DNA from: a virus
Direction: 5' to 3' (one strand)
Length of the DNA stretch: 64,000 nt
IMG/VR virus record: IMGVR_UViG_3300026488_000011
Span: 1 to 64,000 of that record
In this document: positions 34,996 to 43,137 of the stretch, piece by piece
Layout: the number at the start of each line of letters is the position of its first letter
How positions within the stretch are numbered: the stretch's first letter is position 1
Notes under the pieces: model-generated
What the model was told of the DNA's origin: nothing
The model's database searches: none
The model's input: only the letters and a program-made list of their open reading frames with translations
Program-made: the position numbers and the translations under genes

Positions 34996-36141
34996 ATGGC
35001 AATTTATGACGGTAACATTAACGATTTTTTAGATAATACCGCTTTAGGCGGCATGGATAAAGCTGTAGCAAATACCCTATACGGTTTAAAGCATACCAGG
35101 ACCACACCTCCTGTAAAATCGTCACACGACTACCAAGGATTTACGTTTTTCGTAAGACCGCAACTCAATCTCAGATCTGATAATATTAGAAACATCAGAC
35201 AATTTTACCCGCTCCTAACTAAGGACAGACTTTCTATACAGAGATATGTGAGAGTAATGCTAGATCCTAGACTACCTTTTAAATTATACATAAACGGAGA
35301 ATTAGAAGATAGTTTCTACGGTAAGGAAATAATCGATTGCCCTATAGTAGATAAGTACAATCCGTTTATACCAATTCTGACAAATACCATCACCAATATG
35401 TCTGGATGGCCAGATGTAGTAGTGCCTGAGTGGACTAGTAACCCAGGAATAAGAAAAGAACAAATCAGCATGGTGGATGGTACTTATGAAATCAATGATG
35501 TTTTCGACATTGACGTTACATTTAGAAACATAGTAACTGATCCTATCCTATACATGATGCAAATATGGACTATGTATAGCACATTTGTCTTTGAAGGAAT
35601 GTTGGCACCTTATTGGGACTTTGCCTTAGAAAATGAAATAGACTACAATACCAGAATTTATAGAGTAGTATTAGATCCTACTTCCAGATATGTAAAAAGA
35701 ATAGCTGCTACTGGAGCAGCATTTCCTATAAATGTGCCTACTGGAAAATTCTTTGATTTTAGTTTCGATAGACCATATTCCGACCAGACAAAAGAAATTA
35801 ATATCAGATTCAAATGCATAGGTGCTACTTATAACGATGACATATTAATCAGAGAGTTTAACCAAACTAACGCTATATTTAATCCAGCCTATAGAGCGTA
35901 TCTAAATGGTAATAAAAACACCATGGTAGAAATCCCTAAAGAGTTATTAGAAATAATAAACTTCAGAGGTTATCCGTATATAGATCCAAATACATATGAA
36001 TTCAAATGGTTATTACCTAAAACCAGTCCTACGTTTATGAAGCTAGACGAAATTGTAAACAAAAAGAAAATTAAACAAAACGAAATTACCCATGAACAAA
36101 ACATACCTAATTTTAACCTAGAAGGAGTATTAAATGGCTAA
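34996..36141 (+). CDS. Putative virion structural protein, 381 aa
   Basis: Two adjacent ATGs occur; 34996 (MAIYDG) has the more usual spacing to AAGGA. Sequence is rich in aromatic and Pro residues (NMSGWPDVVVPEWTSNPG, MLAPYWDFALENEIDYNTR, TGKFFDFSFDRPYSDQ). This looks like a virion protein of the type found in several jumbo myophages, but no function is recalled. It overlaps the 948-residue gene by 8 bases, so they are co-translated and may assemble together. It is divergent from the head-type cluster. Confidence 0.6.
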   Translation: MAIYDGNINDFLDNTALGGMDKAVANTLYGLKHTRTTPPVKSSHDYQGFTFFVRPQLNLRSDNIRNIRQFYPLLTKDRLSIQRYVRVMLDPRLPFKLYINGELEDSFYGKEIIDCPIVDKYNPFIPILTNTITNMSGWPDVVVPEWTSNPGIRKEQISMVDGTYEINDVFDIDVTFRNIVTDPILYMMQIWTMYSTFVFEGMLAPYWDFALENEIDYNTRIYRVVLDPTSRYVKRIAATGAAFPINVPTGKFFDFSFDRPYSDQTKEINIRFKCIGATYNDDILIREFNQTNAIFNPAYRAYLNGNKNTMVEIPKELLEIINFRGYPYIDPNTYEFKWLLPKTSPTFMKLDEIVNKKKIKQNEITHEQNIPNFNLEGVLNG

Positions 36142-38980
36142 TATTTTAGACGACATATCAAATCTACTTTATAACCCTAGTGCTATACAAAGTAAAGTAT
36201 TAGAACTCCTTAGTAAAGGAAGCGAAGGAAAAGTAGATATTCCTGATCCTACTAATCCTTTTGTTTTTCTTGTAGAGAGTAATGCATTAATAGGTTCAGG
36301 GATAGTGCAGGAGTTTGGAAACAACATTAAAAAACTCTACCCGCATTTAGCGGAGAATAAAGAGGACTTATATCATCATTTATCCGATAATGAATTACAA
36401 GATATATTTGCTAGTCCATCCACTGGTAAGTTTAGATTTTTCCTAAGTATCGATGAAATAAAAAACAATATACCACTTACTAACAATTATTACGAGCTAT
36501 TAATACCTAAATTAACTAAGATAACTGTGAATGATATAGTCTTCACTGTGTTAAACGATATAGTCATTAGGTACTACGATAGCAGAAAAACGTTTGTTAA
36601 ACTAGTAGGTAATAATATAGGAATTAGCCACGATAATGACATAATTTGTCCATCGGGTATAATTACTGATTCTAACCTGAATGAGTGGCTAATCTTTGAT
36701 GTGGATATTCAACAGTTGAACTATACGATTATAAACGATACTATCATAAATTCAAAACCTTTCTATAAAAGAATACCTATTGAGAATCAATATGCTTATG
36801 CAGAAGCATATGCGTATAGTCCTACGAATGGTAGCATGATTAAACTAAACAAAACGTATAGTAGTTTTGTGTATAATCCAGCTATTCCGACTGTCTACTT
36901 AAAGCCTATTGGTAAAGAGCTAATAGTAGAAATACCTTTAATCTATACGTCTAATAATGTAATCACAGGAGATTTTAAGTTAGATCTATTTACTACACAC
37001 GGTGAATTAGATATGCCTCTGGAAAACTATTCTATGTCAGATTTTAGCATTAGCTTTCCGGAAAATATAGATGATCCAAGATTTAAACCATTATTAAACA
37101 TGAATGTACTTACAAAAGGTATAGGGTTTACATATGGAGGTAGAAACGAGTTAACATTTGAAGAGCTAAAAAATAAGATTATTTATCACAGTACAGGTGA
37201 TAACTTACTACCTATCACAGAGGATGAAATAAAAGAAGAGTTAAGTCAAATAGGTTACGAATTAATTAACAAGGTAGATACAATTTTAGATAGAATCTAT
37301 ATAGCTGATAAAAAGATAAGCAGTTTAGGATTTGATGTAAATGTTCTAGCAGATGTTTTTTCAGAAAACATAGTGATAAGGGCTAACAACATAGATAACA
37401 TCTATATTAAACAGGATGGACCTAGATTAATTATAAATCCATTTACTGTGTTCGAACTAATGGAAGGTAAGTTAAGACCGTTAACTGTAACGGAGTTAGA
37501 AGAAATAAACGAAATGGAGAAGGATGAATTACTTACTCTCATTTCCCAGAAGAAATATTTTTACAATATATACAAATATGTATGTGACTTTGAGAATAAG
37601 TTAAAAGTAAGGGCGTATGATCTAAATATGCCTAGTGTATATAACAACCGAAATATAGTTATTAACAGTGGTTTGAATACACTCACTACCTTATCCAATT
37701 ATAAATTAACAAGATTGAAAGACGACTTCTATCTAACATTTACAATTAATCCAGATGAGAACTTTTTAAATCTAGACCTCAATAGTCTAAAAATCCAACT
37801 AACGTTATATGGAGAAAATGAGGGAGTAAAATATTCATTCTTTGGAGAAATTCTAGAAACAGAAACAGGATTAGTAGGTAGAGTAAAGATAAACACCACT
37901 GGTTATATAAACGAAGATGATAAAGTTGAACTAAGTAATTTCATATCTAGTTTAACAGTAGGTAGCTGTAACTTAATAAATGATGCTTACTTATTAATTT
38001 ACTCTACTACGAAATTAGCTAATGATAAGGATCTTACCTTACTATCGTTAGCAGAATCGGAAGATGTTCAGACAGTAATTTATAAAGAAGATCTGACCTT
38101 AGAATTCGGAAAGAGATTAACTTATCTATATACTAATTACGATGTTAACTACACTTCTAGAAAATATAAAACTTACGACGAAGATGTTTACTTAACATAT
38201 GAAGAAGATGTCTATGAACTAGATGAAACTGGTACTCCTAAGCTAATCCCGGTAGACACAGATGGAGACGGAGAACCTGATGATGTAGAATTCGTAATAT
38301 TACACAGAAAAGGAGATCCTGTATTAGACGATGAAGGGAAACCTATAATTGTACATAAAGCAGGAGATGTAGTGCTAGATGAAAATGGAGATCCTATAAT
38401 TGACTATGAATTAGGATTAGAACATATCCTAAATTTATTGCTTTTAGAGTATCCGATAAGAAGTGCTACAAATCCTGTTTACAGAGATTATAGAATAGCA
38501 TTATACAAAGAACTAACGTATACCGTTACTACTGAGCTAGATGATATTAACAGTAGGATACTAGAGAATACAGTAATTAAATTCAAACCTAGAAACAATT
38601 TAAGAGATGTTAAACTAGTGGTGAATGATACTATTTATTCAGTACCTAACTTTATAAATCCTGTTATTGATATCTATGTAGTTAACACAGTCCTCACACC
38701 TGACTTAAGTACTAACTTTAAATTAATAGCAGGACGCATATTACAAGAAGGTTTAAGAGAGAATAAGCGTATCTCAGAAATAACTGATGACATTACGAAA
38801 GCCCTAGGAGACAATGTAGTATCTGTTAAGATTTACAATACTGATAATATTGGCGATATCGATATTAAGACATATACTCCTGACAGTAGCAGGCTGGTAA
38901 TAGATAAAAGACTATCCATAGGATCAGATGGTACTTTACTACCAGAACTTAAAGTAGACGTAAATATTTATAATCTCTAG
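36134..38980 (+). CDS. Large virion structural protein, fibre or baseplate-like
   Basis: 948 residues, beta-rich and poor in Cys. Residues about 690-770 contain a calcium-type loop VDTDGDGEPDD followed by tandem-like turns GDPVLDDEGKPI and GDVVLDENGDPI, probably a metal-stabilised repeat section. The C-terminus (TITKALGDNVVSVKIYNTDN-like strands) looks like an extended beta domain. Start ATG behind GAAGGAG. Large size and repeat character fit a baseplate wedge, tail fibre or tail-associated protein. It lies with the preceding 381-residue gene in one plus-strand operon. Confidence 0.6.
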   Translation: MANILDDISNLLYNPSAIQSKVLELLSKGSEGKVDIPDPTNPFVFLVESNALIGSGIVQEFGNNIKKLYPHLAENKEDLYHHLSDNELQDIFASPSTGKFRFFLSIDEIKNNIPLTNNYYELLIPKLTKITVNDIVFTVLNDIVIRYYDSRKTFVKLVGNNIGISHDNDIICPSGIITDSNLNEWLIFDVDIQQLNYTIINDTIINSKPFYKRIPIENQYAYAEAYAYSPTNGSMIKLNKTYSSFVYNPAIPTVYLKPIGKELIVEIPLIYTSNNVITGDFKLDLFTTHGELDMPLENYSMSDFSISFPENIDDPRFKPLLNMNVLTKGIGFTYGGRNELTFEELKNKIIYHSTGDNLLPITEDEIKEELSQIGYELINKVDTILDRIYIADKKISSLGFDVNVLADVFSENIVIRANNIDNIYIKQDGPRLIINPFTVFELMEGKLRPLTVTELEEINEMEKDELLTLISQKKYFYNIYKYVCDFENKLKVRAYDLNMPSVYNNRNIVINSGLNTLTTLSNYKLTRLKDDFYLTFTINPDENFLNLDLNSLKIQLTLYGENEGVKYSFFGEILETETGLVGRVKINTTGYINEDDKVELSNFISSLTVGSCNLINDAYLLIYSTTKLANDKDLTLLSLAESEDVQTVIYKEDLTLEFGKRLTYLYTNYDVNYTSRKYKTYDEDVYLTYEEDVYELDETGTPKLIPVDTDGDGEPDDVEFVILHRKGDPVLDDEGKPIIVHKAGDVVLDENGDPIIDYELGLEHILNLLLLEYPIRSATNPVYRDYRIALYKELTYTVTTELDDINSRILENTVIKFKPRNNLRDVKLVVNDTIYSVPNFINPVIDIYVVNTVLTPDLSTNFKLIAGRILQEGLRENKRISEITDDITKALGDNVVSVKIYNTDNIGDIDIKTYTPDSSRLVIDKRLSIGSDGTLLPELKVDVNIYNL

Positions 38981-39000
38981 GACTATTTGTCCTAGAGATT
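38972..39000. terminator. Bidirectional terminator
   Basis: 12-bp perfect stem between convergent genes ending at 38980 and 39011, containing the plus-strand stop. Confidence 0.85.
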
Positions 39001-39010
39001 ATGTTTTTTA

Positions 39011-39550
39011 TTAATTAGAATTTCTCATTCCTGAAAACAGTCCTTCTAATGTAAACACGCCTAACAAAAACATCTTTTTATTTTTTCTTATAGCAGCTAG
39101 ATCATCTTTAGAAACTATTAAAGATAGCGGTCCTTCTGTCATGACGTCTAAAGTAAAATTATTAGTCCCTAATACGTAATTAAATTTATGTTCTACTAAC
39201 AACATTGCTGCTTCACTTACATCCTCTATTATTTCTGCAGGTACATCGTAAGAGTTCTTTAGCAAGTTTTTGAAAATTATCTTGCCTCCTAAAACAATCT
39301 TTGACGGTTCAATACCGTTAGCTTCGCAATAATGTTCTTTTACAATTTCAACTTTAGAAGCAAGTCCTGCAGCTAAACCTGCTTTGAGTTGTTGTCTGGT
39401 ACTTTTATCCCCTGTTATGTATGCTTCGTTAAATTTAGCTAACGTTTTCTTTGCATACAGAATTGGGACTGTTCTTGTTAATAAGTCTGCATTAAGTTCT
39501 CCCATGACGAAAAATGGGTAAAGTACATCCTCTATTCTTAAACCTAACAT
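39011..39550 (-). CDS. Hypothetical protein, 179 aa
   Basis: Not recognised. Single gene between a bidirectional terminator and a divergent promoter region; ATG 39550 behind AAGGAG. Helical with many Ala and Leu (QQLKAGLAAGLASKVEIVK), a few Gly-rich turns and no membrane segment. May be virion-associated given neighbours on both sides. Confidence 0.65.
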   Translation of the reverse strand: MLGLRIEDVLYPFFVMGELNADLLTRTVPILYAKKTLAKFNEAYITGDKSTRQQLKAGLAAGLASKVEIVKEHYCEANGIEPSKIVLGGKIIFKNLLKNSYDVPAEIIEDVSEAAMLLVEHKFNYVLGTNNFTLDVMTEGPLSLIVSKDDLAAIRKNKKMFLLGVFTLEGLFSGMRNSN

Positions 39551-39626
39551 GGATTCTCCTTATTCGTAAATATTATCATCAACGTAATCATGATTTGAAA
39601 GAAGTAGCAATAATAAGGAGCAACAC

Positions 39627-40646
39627 ATGGCAATTTTTTATGTAGATGAATATATGCTCTATAACACATTATCAGATGTAATAGAAGCTGAATATGAAGT
39701 ATATTTAGACCCGGGATTTAACAACTTAATAGCCAGCGGTAAAGTGAGTAAACCTGATAATGTTTTAGAATGGTTTAACAGTCTGCCTAAAAACATACCG
39801 CATAAGTTTATAGAAGAGGATACAGATATTTATCCTAGAGTAAAATTACATACAATAAACTCTGTATCACCATGGTATTTATTAAAACCAGATAAAAGTA
39901 GAAATATCAGGTACTACGATAGAGATAAATTTGTTAGAGAGAGAATCTACGATAAGAGAGGTAATCTATTAAAAGATCTATTGTTTAAAGAAGATGACAA
40001 ACCTATTGACATTTGGTTCTATAATACTATCTGGAAAGAAGACTTCTTACTACCTATGTTAGATCCGAATGAATGGAAAACAGAATACTTTACTTTAGGT
40101 AATAAAATAATTGGTAATAGAAATTTAAGAGTAGAAGAAGATGGAATTGAAGGATGGTTAAAATTAGGTACAGACTACGAAAATGAATTTATGTATGGTA
40201 ATCAGATAGAATACACATCACCTATACCTATACCAAAAGATGGTTACATAGAGACTAAGGTATACTTAGATACTATGGTTAATAGTAGCTTAACTGTAAA
40301 TATTCAGGTAGGTAGTTACACCTTACGATTAGCATCCTTTATTTCTTTAAATGGTGTAACCAGGTTATATATGCAAGTACTAAATAAAAACATATTACAA
40401 CAACAGGTCGTTGTTAATTCTGAGGACGATAAAACATACATATTAGGTATAGCTATAGAAGGAAGAGTAATAAAGTTTTATCAAAACCACAAAGAACTAG
40501 GAAGATATATAGCATTCGATGATTTAGAAGACACAGGTAAGTTAATAATAAAAACGGATCCACTAACCTTAGATAACAGGGGATCATATTCTATCGATTA
40601 TATATCTGTAATGAAGAAATCAGACTTTACAGTAGATAGATATTAA
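39627..40646 (+). CDS. Putative fibre or adhesin-type virion protein
   Basis: 339 residues behind AAGGAG. The N-terminal 140 residues (NSVSPWYLLKPDKS and so on) are followed from about 165 by a regular run of beta strands: GYIETKVYLDT, SLTVNIQVGSYTLRLASFI, TRLYMQVLN, TYILGIAIEGRVIKFYQN. This matches the feel of a jelly-roll, concanavalin A or LamG-like domain used in carbohydrate-binding phage proteins. Inference: a tail fibre or head-surface adhesin. Monocistronic between divergent and convergent neighbours. Confidence 0.5.
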   Translation: MAIFYVDEYMLYNTLSDVIEAEYEVYLDPGFNNLIASGKVSKPDNVLEWFNSLPKNIPHKFIEEDTDIYPRVKLHTINSVSPWYLLKPDKSRNIRYYDRDKFVRERIYDKRGNLLKDLLFKEDDKPIDIWFYNTIWKEDFLLPMLDPNEWKTEYFTLGNKIIGNRNLRVEEDGIEGWLKLGTDYENEFMYGNQIEYTSPIPIPKDGYIETKVYLDTMVNSSLTVNIQVGSYTLRLASFISLNGVTRLYMQVLNKNILQQQVVVNSEDDKTYILGIAIEGRVIKFYQNHKELGRYIAFDDLEDTGKLIIKTDPLTLDNRGSYSIDYISVMKKSDFTVDRY

Positions 40647-40648
40647 AT

Positions 40649-40678
40649 ATCCACATGAGTCGTATGACTCATGTGGAT
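40649..40678. terminator. Bidirectional terminator
   Basis: 13-bp perfect stem with GTAT loop between convergent genes ending at 40646 and 40669. Confidence 0.85.
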
Positions 40679-41241
40679 ACCATATTCTCTATTATATAAT
40701 TAGCTAACAGTTTTACTTCTTCATTTGTCTTGGTTAAATTTCCTCTGTGATTATTAATATTAATATCTGGTTTAATCTTATCTACATCATATCTTATTCC
40801 ATTTGCGCCGCATGTGCTAATATCTGAGTTTACTTTTACTATTAGCGATTTGAGTGTTCCATCTTTTAGCACATGATACTCAGGTATAAATCTTAAATCC
40901 GGTATTACAACTACGTCGACATCTCTTTTTAGAGACTCTTCTACTAAAATTCTAGCAAAGATGTCTTGACCTAATTTACTCCTTAGACCTTCAGCATATC
41001 TTATTATGGCTTCTCTGGTGGTGATTATCTCTGCCCCAAAACCCACTAGTACATTATCGTTTTTCATCTTTTCTAAAACGATAGGATCAACTCTAAAAGA
41101 TTTAGCAACCATTTCCTTTAATGGTCTAGCTAATGAATCATAGTAGACTTTATAACCTGCATTCCTTAGATGTTTGGTTAACATGGTAGCTACGGTGTCT
41201 TTACCACAACGATCGTAACCTGTAAATGCTATAAATATCAT
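40669..41241 (-). CDS. Deoxynucleoside monophosphate kinase
   Basis: 190-residue P-loop kinase. Walker A GYDRCGKDTVAT (8-19) with the GKDT form typical of phage dNMP kinases (T4 gp1 and relatives) and dephospho-CoA-kinase-like folds; a lid/base segment with REAIIRYAEGLRSKLGQD (about 78-95, cf. the RxLLQxxGtexxR segment of relatives); then VVIPDLRFIPEYHVL (Walker B-like DxRF). It phosphorylates dNMPs to dNDPs to feed phage DNA synthesis. Start ATG 41241 behind AAAGGA. It is last in a minus-strand run after small unknown genes and near the DNA polymerase gene. Confidence 0.85.
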   Translation of the reverse strand: MIFIAFTGYDRCGKDTVATMLTKHLRNAGYKVYYDSLARPLKEMVAKSFRVDPIVLEKMKNDNVLVGFGAEIITTREAIIRYAEGLRSKLGQDIFARILVEESLKRDVDVVVIPDLRFIPEYHVLKDGTLKSLIVKVNSDISTCGANGIRYDVDKIKPDININNHRGNLTKTNEEVKLLANYIIENMVST

Positions 41242-41243
41242 TT

Positions 41244-41762
41244 TTATTCCTTTATCGGTATTTTATTAAGAACATTGTAATCTTTATACAACTCTATATT
41301 TTCACCTATCAAATGGCTAGAAACTTTAATATTAACCACATTAGGTTTATTACTACTAATATAATAAGCATCCGCAGTACTGACCGGGATACAGATTATT
41401 GTGTTTTCGTTATCTAGACCACATACTTTATTCTCAACTACCTGGGGTTCTCTTAACCGGATAGTAGAAACACTTTCTCTCTGAAAAAACATAAATAGTA
41501 TTAAGAAAGTTATAAGACTTACTATACTATAAACTACAAGGAACCATACTGTTGCTGCTAGTAAATAGCCTGTCATGTTGTTATTTGTTCCGTGATCTTC
41601 AAATATAACAATCTTATACAGTACCACCACGAATGTATAAAACAGAAAGCCTAATATCAGAATCTTGCTTTCCTGATATATTGTAGCTAATATACCAGTT
41701 ATTATAATTATAACGTTCATTAGTATAACAGCTATCTTATAGTTACGATCATTCCTTTCCAT
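41244..41762 (-). CDS. Membrane protein with 3-4 TM segments
   Basis: 172 residues. Hydrophobic segments at about 10-27 (VILMNVIIIITGILATIY), 30-50 (ILILGFLFYTFVVVLYKIVI) and 65-92 (LLAATVWFLVVYSIVSLITF and on). A soluble C-terminal domain of about 75 residues follows, containing CGLDNENTIICIPVSTADAYY. Start ATG 41762 behind AAAGG, overlapping the previous gene by 14 bases. Probably an inner-membrane protein; phage membrane proteins of this size are often involved in superinfection exclusion or lysis control, but nothing specific is seen. Confidence 0.65.
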   Translation of the reverse strand: MERNDRNYKIAVILMNVIIIITGILATIYQESKILILGFLFYTFVVVLYKIVIFEDHGTNNNMTGYLLAATVWFLVVYSIVSLITFLILFMFFQRESVSTIRLREPQVVENKVCGLDNENTIICIPVSTADAYYISSNKPNVVNIKVSSHLIGENIELYKDYNVLNKIPIKE

Positions 41763-42387
41763 ATCTAGCCTTTAATAAAATAGTAATATATTTAGCTGCT
41801 TTAAACTTCTTGTAAAGCCTATCTATTCTACCAGTCTTTATACTTAAGACTGCTTTTCTTTTTTCTTTTGGTGGTCTATTCGATTCCATTATCTCTAGAT
41901 ATTTAGAAATTGCTTTCAATTCGTTTTCGTTCATAAATTCATGTATCCTACCAGTAATATCTACTACGCCACTAGGATCTTTTAACAAATAATTTCCATC
42001 TTCATAATGATATTCTATTTCTACAGATCTATTAACCAATTTTGATAAATCGTGTCCATCGTCTTTAGGTAATCTCGATTTGGCTACCCTGATCACTACG
42101 CGTCCTAGCTCTAGCAAAATATTGTTAATATCTTCAACTGTACCTAAATATACAATACTGAATTGCCCGTCGTAACTGCAAGGATAGAGCTTATGTTCTG
42201 TTATTCTCTTAATAGAATCAAATCTTCTATCAAACTCTAATAATTCTAGCTCTTTCTTAAGAGTGCAAATAACAGACAGCTCCTTTATAAAAATTGAAAT
42301 CAAAGATTTCTCGTCCTTATTTAACTTTCTGTTCAGCTCTATTATCTCATTTTTATTCCCTGTACTTACTTTTATAAAAACTTCCAT
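41749..42387 (-). CDS. Hypothetical protein, 212 aa
   Basis: Not recognised. ATG 42387 behind AAGGA was preferred over TTG at 42393. Charged alpha/beta protein with KNEIIELNRKLNKDEKSLIS near the N-terminus and a basic C-terminus (RIDRLYKKFKAAKYITILLKARYGKE). Overlaps the following membrane protein gene. Confidence 0.65.
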   Translation of the reverse strand: MEVFIKVSTGNKNEIIELNRKLNKDEKSLISIFIKELSVICTLKKELELLEFDRRFDSIKRITEHKLYPCSYDGQFSIVYLGTVEDINNILLELGRVVIRVAKSRLPKDDGHDLSKLVNRSVEIEYHYEDGNYLLKDPSGVVDITGRIHEFMNENELKAISKYLEIMESNRPPKEKRKAVLSIKTGRIDRLYKKFKAAKYITILLKARYGKE

Positions 42388-42396
42388 TTTCAATCC

Positions 42397-42738
42397 TTAG
42401 ATACTTGGTAATCTACTGCGATATGAGGAATATCTAAAATTCTTATTATTCAGCGTCTCGATAGCAGAAAACATAAATCTGTTAAACTTATCACATTTCT
42501 TAAATCTTAATAGATAAGGAAACTTATCCTTTATCTTTTTTCGTTCTTGCCTGGAATTAATATTACTCTCTACCTCATCCATAGCACTTAATTCTTCTTG
42601 GGTTAGATATTTCTTTAAAGATTCTCGTCCCCATACTTTAGCACGTGTTAGGACTCTAAGATTCTTATCCAGTAATCTAATTGTATAAATATCAGTATCA
42701 TTGTTTTTAGTAACTAGTTTAAAAGCTGTTTTAAACAT
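42397..42738 (-). CDS. Small basic hypothetical protein, 113 aa
   Basis: Not recognised. Start ATG 42738 behind AAGGAGG immediately after the frameshift ORF stop. Very basic (Lys and Arg throughout, C-terminus YRSSYRSRLPSI), suggesting nucleic-acid contact. It shares the operon with the DNA polymerase-linked ORF. Confidence 0.65.
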   Translation of the reverse strand: MFKTAFKLVTKNNDTDIYTIRLLDKNLRVLTRAKVWGRESLKKYLTQEELSAMDEVESNINSRQERKKIKDKFPYLLRFKKCDKFNRFMFSAIETLNNKNFRYSSYRSRLPSI

Positions 42739-43137
42739 TTATTCCTCCTTAAATCCATTTAAGATATAACAGATAGCTCTGGCTTGATTAATAGGCGTTA
42801 CACCAAACATATCTGTAATGGTTTTATCTTTTGCCTTTTCTTTTATTTCTTCTAGCAACTCTGGTTTCTCTTTAAAATACTCTACCCATAGTTCTACGTA
42901 TTCTTTAAATAACTCTTGTTCGGACTTATTATTTAGAGGGGGTTTGTCTTTAGCTTCTTTCCAGTGGCTAACTTTACCTCTATAACCTTTTATATCTAAC
43001 TGATAAATCTCTTCAATGGACCTACCGTGATATCTTGTTAGACGAGCATAAAGAGCTGAATATCGTTTATCCCCTTTACTACTGCATTCGTAATAGGGTT
43101 CTCCTCTCTTAACTCTCCTAGCCCATCTGTAAATTAC
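42739..43137 (-). CDS. Start-less ORF fused to DNA polymerase by probable -1 frameshift
   Basis: An intact 132-codon reading frame lies directly after the polymerase stop. From the in-frame stop at 43159 down to 42856 it has no ATG, GTG or TTG, yet it encodes a well-formed protein: SSKGDKRYSALYARL, then GRSIEEIYQLDIKGYRG, then KSEQELFKEYVELW and TDMFGVTPINQARAICYILN. I recognise this as a family of small conserved phage proteins of unknown function whose members I recall starting near the KKVIYRW segment. The polymerase ends GAA AAA AAG TAA; slipping back one base on A AAA AAG enters this frame exactly. Expression is therefore probably as a C-terminal extension of the polymerase, about 854 residues in total. 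A homopolymer sequencing error or an unusual start codon would be the alternatives. Confidence 0.7.
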   Translation of the reverse strand, partial: VIYRWARRVKRGEPYYECSSKGDKRYSALYARLTRYHGRSIEEIYQLDIKGYRGKVSHWKEAKDKPPLNNKSEQELFKEYVELWVEYFKEKPELLEEIKEKAKDKTITDMFGVTPINQARAICYILNGFKEE

